Assembly: GCA_003454975.1 (NCBI GenBank)
Contig: DMST01000345.1
Coordinates: 614-8,720, forward strand
Direction of reading: 5' to 3'
DNA: 8,107 nt
Origin: Cytophagales bacterium
Lineage (GTDB): Bacteria > Bacteroidota > Bacteroidia > Cytophagales > Cyclobacteriaceae
This document shows, piece after piece, positions 6,397 to 8,107 of the stretch (position 1 is its first letter; every line of letters begins with the position of its first letter). The notes below the pieces were generated by a model that did no database searches, was not told where the DNA came from, and saw nothing but the letters and a program-made list of their open reading frames with translations. The translations under genes were made by a program, and so were the position numbers.

Positions 6397-6590
6397 ACTT
6401 GAAGGCTCCTTTTTGGATGATTAATGAAACGGGGTTATTCGAAGGTCTCAGAATAGTTTGAACTCATGTCCATGCCTCGCATTTGTTAGCGTATTAGCGG
6501 AGCAACACCAACAAACAGATAGACGCCAGGGTTAGGTGATAGCCTATGAAGTGGGAGGTCCTTCTTTAGAGATGGCTAACCTGAAAATAT
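6397..6590. other. Spacer without recognised features
   Basis: No ORF, consensus promoter or U-tract terminator is seen here. GGTTAG (6530-6535) could pair with CTAACC (6576-6581) just before the next start, but the 40-nt loop makes this weak. Confidence 0.4.
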
Positions 6591-6998
6591 ATGTGGACGT
6601 GCGAAAAGTGTAACCGGGTATTTCAAACCACCAACCAGTCGCACATCTGTGTGGTAAAGGATGTGGGAGAGCTTTTTGTTGGAAAGCCCGACTCCCTAGT
6701 TCTAGCTTGGGATGCCCTGACCCAACGGGTAATGGAGTGGCAGCCCAACGTATACTCCGCAAGCACTAAGTCCATTGTGTATACCAGCAAGAAAGCGTGG
6801 TTGATCATCAAGCCCATGAAAGCGCAGCTAGACGTGAAATTTTACCATGAGGAAAAGCTGGTTTCTGACCGAATCAAACGACATCAAAATTATCGGAACA
6901 AATGGGCACATCACCTGCGCATCCATGATGAGTTGCAGGTGGACCGCGAGGTGCTTTCGCTTTTGCGACAAGCTTACGACTATTCTGTAGGTGAGTAG
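6591..6998 (+). CDS. DUF5655 protein with N-terminal zinc knuckle
   Basis: The protein has 135 residues from ATG 6591. It opens with MWTCEKCNRVFQTTNQSHIC: C4, C7, H18 and C20 in a CxxC-x10-HxC arrangement likely to bind one zinc ion. Residues about 25-130 match the DUF5655 pattern as I remember it: VGELFVGKPDSL, then YTSKKAWLIIKPMKAQLDVKF, then a segment around HHLRIHDELQVDREVLSLL and a final helix. Such proteins are small, cytoplasmic and of unknown function; the knuckle-plus-DUF5655 layout is a common full-length form, so it appears intact. No ribosome binding site is evident (AAAATAT precedes the ATG). It is followed by 274 bp before hen1 with its own promoter, so it need not belong to that operon. 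Confidence 0.75.
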   Translation: MWTCEKCNRVFQTTNQSHICVVKDVGELFVGKPDSLVLAWDALTQRVMEWQPNVYSASTKSIVYTSKKAWLIIKPMKAQLDVKFYHEEKLVSDRIKRHQNYRNKWAHHLRIHDELQVDREVLSLLRQAYDYSVGE

Positions 6999-7075
6999 GT
7001 CCATCCCAGCCATCCTTAGCGGGGCACCCTCTTTAATATCGGATAGTTTTTATCCCCTTCCTTCCTGTGAGCCAA

Positions 7076-7107
7076 TTTGTTCGCTATTCACCTAATCCAT
7101 ACTTTTG
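7076..7107 (+). promoter_or_regulatory. Bacteroidota-type promoter of the hen1 leader
   Basis: TTTG (7076-7079) is the -33 box and TACTTTTG (7100-7107) an exact TAnnTTTG -7 box, with a 20-bp spacer as the consensus demands. It is the only place in the window where I find both boxes at the right spacing. Transcription should start around 7112-7115, where the structured leader and the small ORF begin. Confidence 0.7.
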
Positions 7108-7112
7108 ACACC

Positions 7113-7193
7113 ATGAGTTGCAAACCAGAAACACGGATATTATCCAGTCGCTATGAATCCATAGCGAGAGAGGTTCCTGTTTGCGGTTCGTAA
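7113..7193 (+). CDS. Candidate 26-residue leader peptide of hen1
   Basis: The ORF runs from ATG 7113 to TAA 7191-7193 and begins MSCKPETRILSSRY. It starts 5 bp after the -7 box, so it would be translated from a leaderless message. Its limits coincide with the protector helix, whose first pair involves the start codon and whose last involves the stop codon. It uses Arg codons CGG, CGC and AGA, Ile ATA twice, Leu TTA, Lys AAA, Tyr TAT and Glu GAA/GAG, rather than a run of one amino acid. An open frame of 26 codons is not rare by chance, so the support comes from position and from the same promoter-to-ATG spacing at other genes in the window. It has no signal peptide or recognisable domain. Confidence 0.4.
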   Translation: MSCKPETRILSSRYESIAREVPVCGS

Positions 7194-7213
7194 ACGAACA
7201 TGCCAAGCATAGG

Positions 7214-7243
7214 AAGCCTCTCGGACCCCGGGAGGCTTTTTTT
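7214..7243 (+). terminator. Intrinsic terminator within the hen1 leader
   Basis: AAGCCTCTCGG (7214-7224) pairs with CCGGGAGGCTT (7228-7238), 11 pairs with one G-U and the loop ACC. A run of seven T (7237-7243) follows. It ends 29 nt before the hen1 start, so it would stop transcription from the 7076-7107 promoter before hen1. Its 5' arm is also the 3' arm of the antiterminator. A simpler reading is the terminator of the upstream DUF5655 gene or of a small RNA. Confidence 0.85.
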
Positions 7244-7272
7244 ATACCCAATTTTGAGTAAACTGAAAGCAT

Positions 7273-8107
7273 ATGCTATTACAACTCTCCACCCAGCGCC
7301 CTCAGGCCCGCGACCTGAGCTACTTATTACACAAACACCCGGACCGGGTTCAATCCGTCGAGATACCGTCGGGGCGGGCCCATATTTTTTATCCCCAGGC
7401 GGATGACCAGGTATGTACCGTTTGCTTGGCCCTAGACATCAATCCGGTGAGGCTAGCGCGGGATAACCGCCAGAATGCGGCTGATTTTGCCCTGGGGGAC
7501 TACGTAAACGATAGGCCGTACGTAGCTTCCTCATACCTGAGTGTGGCCTTGGCTAAGGCCTTCTCCACGGCCATGAACGGCACTTGCCAAAGCAAACCGG
7601 AGCTGGTAGGGGTAGAAATGCCTTTTCAGGTACGCATTGCGGTACTACCTGCGCCGAAGGGTGGTGAACCGCTCATCCGTAGCCTCTTTGAGCCCTTGGG
7701 CTACACCGTACAGCTTACCCGCCACACTCTGGACTCAGAATTTCCTGAGTGGGGTGACAGCCGCTACTACACGCTGGCATTGACGGGGGAGCAAACCTTG
7801 CAAACACTGCTCTCGCACCTGTACGTGCTCATTCCCGTGCTAGACAGCCGCAAGCACTACTGGGTAAGCGAGGCTGAAGTAGAAAAGCTGCTCGAAAAAG
7901 GAAAAGATTGGCTGGAAAACCACCCCGAGAACGCGCAGATTACGCGTAGGTACCTGAAGGGTTTGCACCGACTCACCCGACGGGCGTTGGACCGCCTGCA
8001 AGCGGTGGAAGATGTGCCTAAACCGGAAGAGGTAGGCGAGGAGGCTCCCAACACGGAAGCCACCGAACATAAAGTGCGCCTGCACGACCAGCGGCTACTA
8101 CTGGCCC
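7273..8107 (+). CDS. hen1: RNA repair 3'-terminal ribose 2'-O-methyltransferase Hen1 (N-terminal part)
   Basis: About 278 codons are visible from ATG 7273 and the frame is open at the window edge. The N-terminus (RDLSYLLHKHPDRVQSVEIP, 13-32), HIFYP, and DYVNDRPYVASSYLSVALAK (75-94) are hallmarks of the Hen1 N-terminal domain; EFPEWGDSRYYTLALTG and HLYVLIPVLDSRKHYWV (181-197) follow. A helical, acidic linker (about 235-265) then leads towards the methyltransferase domain, which lies outside the window. In studied systems Hen1 methylates the 2'-OH at the 3' end of cleaved RNA, and its N-terminal domain activates the ligase of Pnkp; together they repair tRNAs cut by ribotoxins and block re-cleavage. 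Full-length proteins are about 460 residues, so roughly 60% is visible. A pnkp partner is expected downstream. There is only a weak GAAAG before the ATG. Expression is probably governed by the leader terminator 29 nt upstream. Confidence 0.95.
   Translation, partial: MLLQLSTQRPQARDLSYLLHKHPDRVQSVEIPSGRAHIFYPQADDQVCTVCLALDINPVRLARDNRQNAADFALGDYVNDRPYVASSYLSVALAKAFSTAMNGTCQSKPELVGVEMPFQVRIAVLPAPKGGEPLIRSLFEPLGYTVQLTRHTLDSEFPEWGDSRYYTLALTGEQTLQTLLSHLYVLIPVLDSRKHYWVSEAEVEKLLEKGKDWLENHPENAQITRRYLKGLHRLTRRALDRLQAVEDVPKPEEVGEEAPNTEATEHKVRLHDQRLLLA

Larger units (their letters stand above)
7113..7243 (+). ncRNA. Attenuator leader RNA of hen1
   Basis: Helices seen directly: protector helix, 7113-7125 with 7179-7191 (13 contiguous pairs, four G-U), extended with a bulge and a mismatch by 7127-7132 with 7173-7178; hairpin GGAT-ATT-ATCC (7135-7145); 8-bp hairpin TCGCTATG/CATAGCGA (7148-7167, loop AATC); antiterminator GAGAGGTTCCT (7168-7178) with AGGAAGCCTCTC (7211-7222, one bulged G); inside it GTTTGCG/CGTAAAC (7179-7195) and ATGC-CAA-GCAT (7200-7210). 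The antiterminator shares 7173-7178 with the protector and 7214-7222 with the terminator, giving the classical 1:2, 2:3, 3:4 order. In the antiterminator state almost every base from 7148 to 7222 is paired or in a loop. A terminated transcript would be about 131 nt. It could also be a free small RNA, or a riboswitch with an unknown ligand; it matches no riboswitch class I know. Confidence 0.65.

Noticed and set aside
7041..7055. GGATA-GTTTT-TATCC hairpin after the DUF5655 gene, as a terminator.
   Set aside because: It has a 5-bp AT-rich stem and no T-run after it; the T-run is in the loop.
7168..7190. AGAGGTTC within the leader resembles the start of a preQ1-I riboswitch.
   Set aside because: The A-rich 3' tail and the short pseudoknot layout of preQ1-I are missing, and the segment is fully used in the antiterminator pairing.
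7113..7191. tRNA-like RNA: the protector-closed element is 79 nt, about tRNA size, in front of an RNA-repair gene.
   Set aside because: There are only two internal hairpins, with 3- and 4-nt loops; there is no 7-nt anticodon or T loop and no CCA end.
7200..7406. 68-codon plus-strand frame overlapping the hen1 start.
   Set aside because: It overlaps hen1 in another frame, runs through the terminator, and hen1 is clearly the coding frame.

Overview
The window looks like a chromosomal segment of a Bacteroidota bacterium, probably of the Cytophagia/Hymenobacter type; the rank is inferred, not proven. Reasons: several gene starts are preceded by TAnnTTTG, the Bacteroidota sigma-factor -7 element; Shine-Dalgarno sequences are almost absent; intergenic DNA carries heptamer and octamer tandem arrays; and small protein families typical of this phylum are present.

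Layout. Positions 1-135 hold a heptamer repeat remnant and a strong terminator for a gene left of the window. A small membrane zinc-ribbon protein (136-420, minus) follows. Next is a minus-strand pair (495-2062) encoding a membrane-anchored protein and, 5 bp downstream of it, a secreted protein of unknown function. Divergent from that pair is a secreted SIMPL-like (DUF541) protein (2257-3300, plus). The convergent spacer 3301-3605 carries a 15-bp perfect inverted repeat and a possible decayed coding remnant. An OmpR-type response regulator and its sensor histidine kinase (5542 to 3606, minus) overlap at TAATG. Spacer 5543-5904 is a patchwork of four different short tandem repeats. Two small plus-strand genes follow: a DUF6155-like helical protein (5905-6396) and a DUF5655 protein with an N-terminal zinc knuckle (6591-6998).

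The right end begins hen1 (7273 to beyond the window), the RNA 3'-terminal ribose 2'-O-methyltransferase of the bacterial Pnkp/Hen1 RNA-repair system; only its N-terminal ligase-activating region is visible. Its upstream region is the most interesting part of the window. A promoter with both Bacteroidota boxes (TTTG, 20 bp, TACTTTTG; 7076-7107) fires into a leader of about 160 nt. That leader shows a classical 1:2 / 2:3 / 3:4 attenuator: a long protector pairing (7113-7132 with 7173-7191), an antiterminator (7168-7178 with 7211-7222) and a U-tract terminator (7214-7243) ending 29 nt before hen1. A 26-codon ORF (7113-7193) starts where transcription should start and stops at the end of the protector helix. 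I propose that the repair operon is controlled by premature termination, possibly relieved when ribosomes stall because tRNAs have been cleaved, which is the lesion Hen1/Pnkp repairs. The pairings are visible in the sequence; the sensing mechanism is inference.
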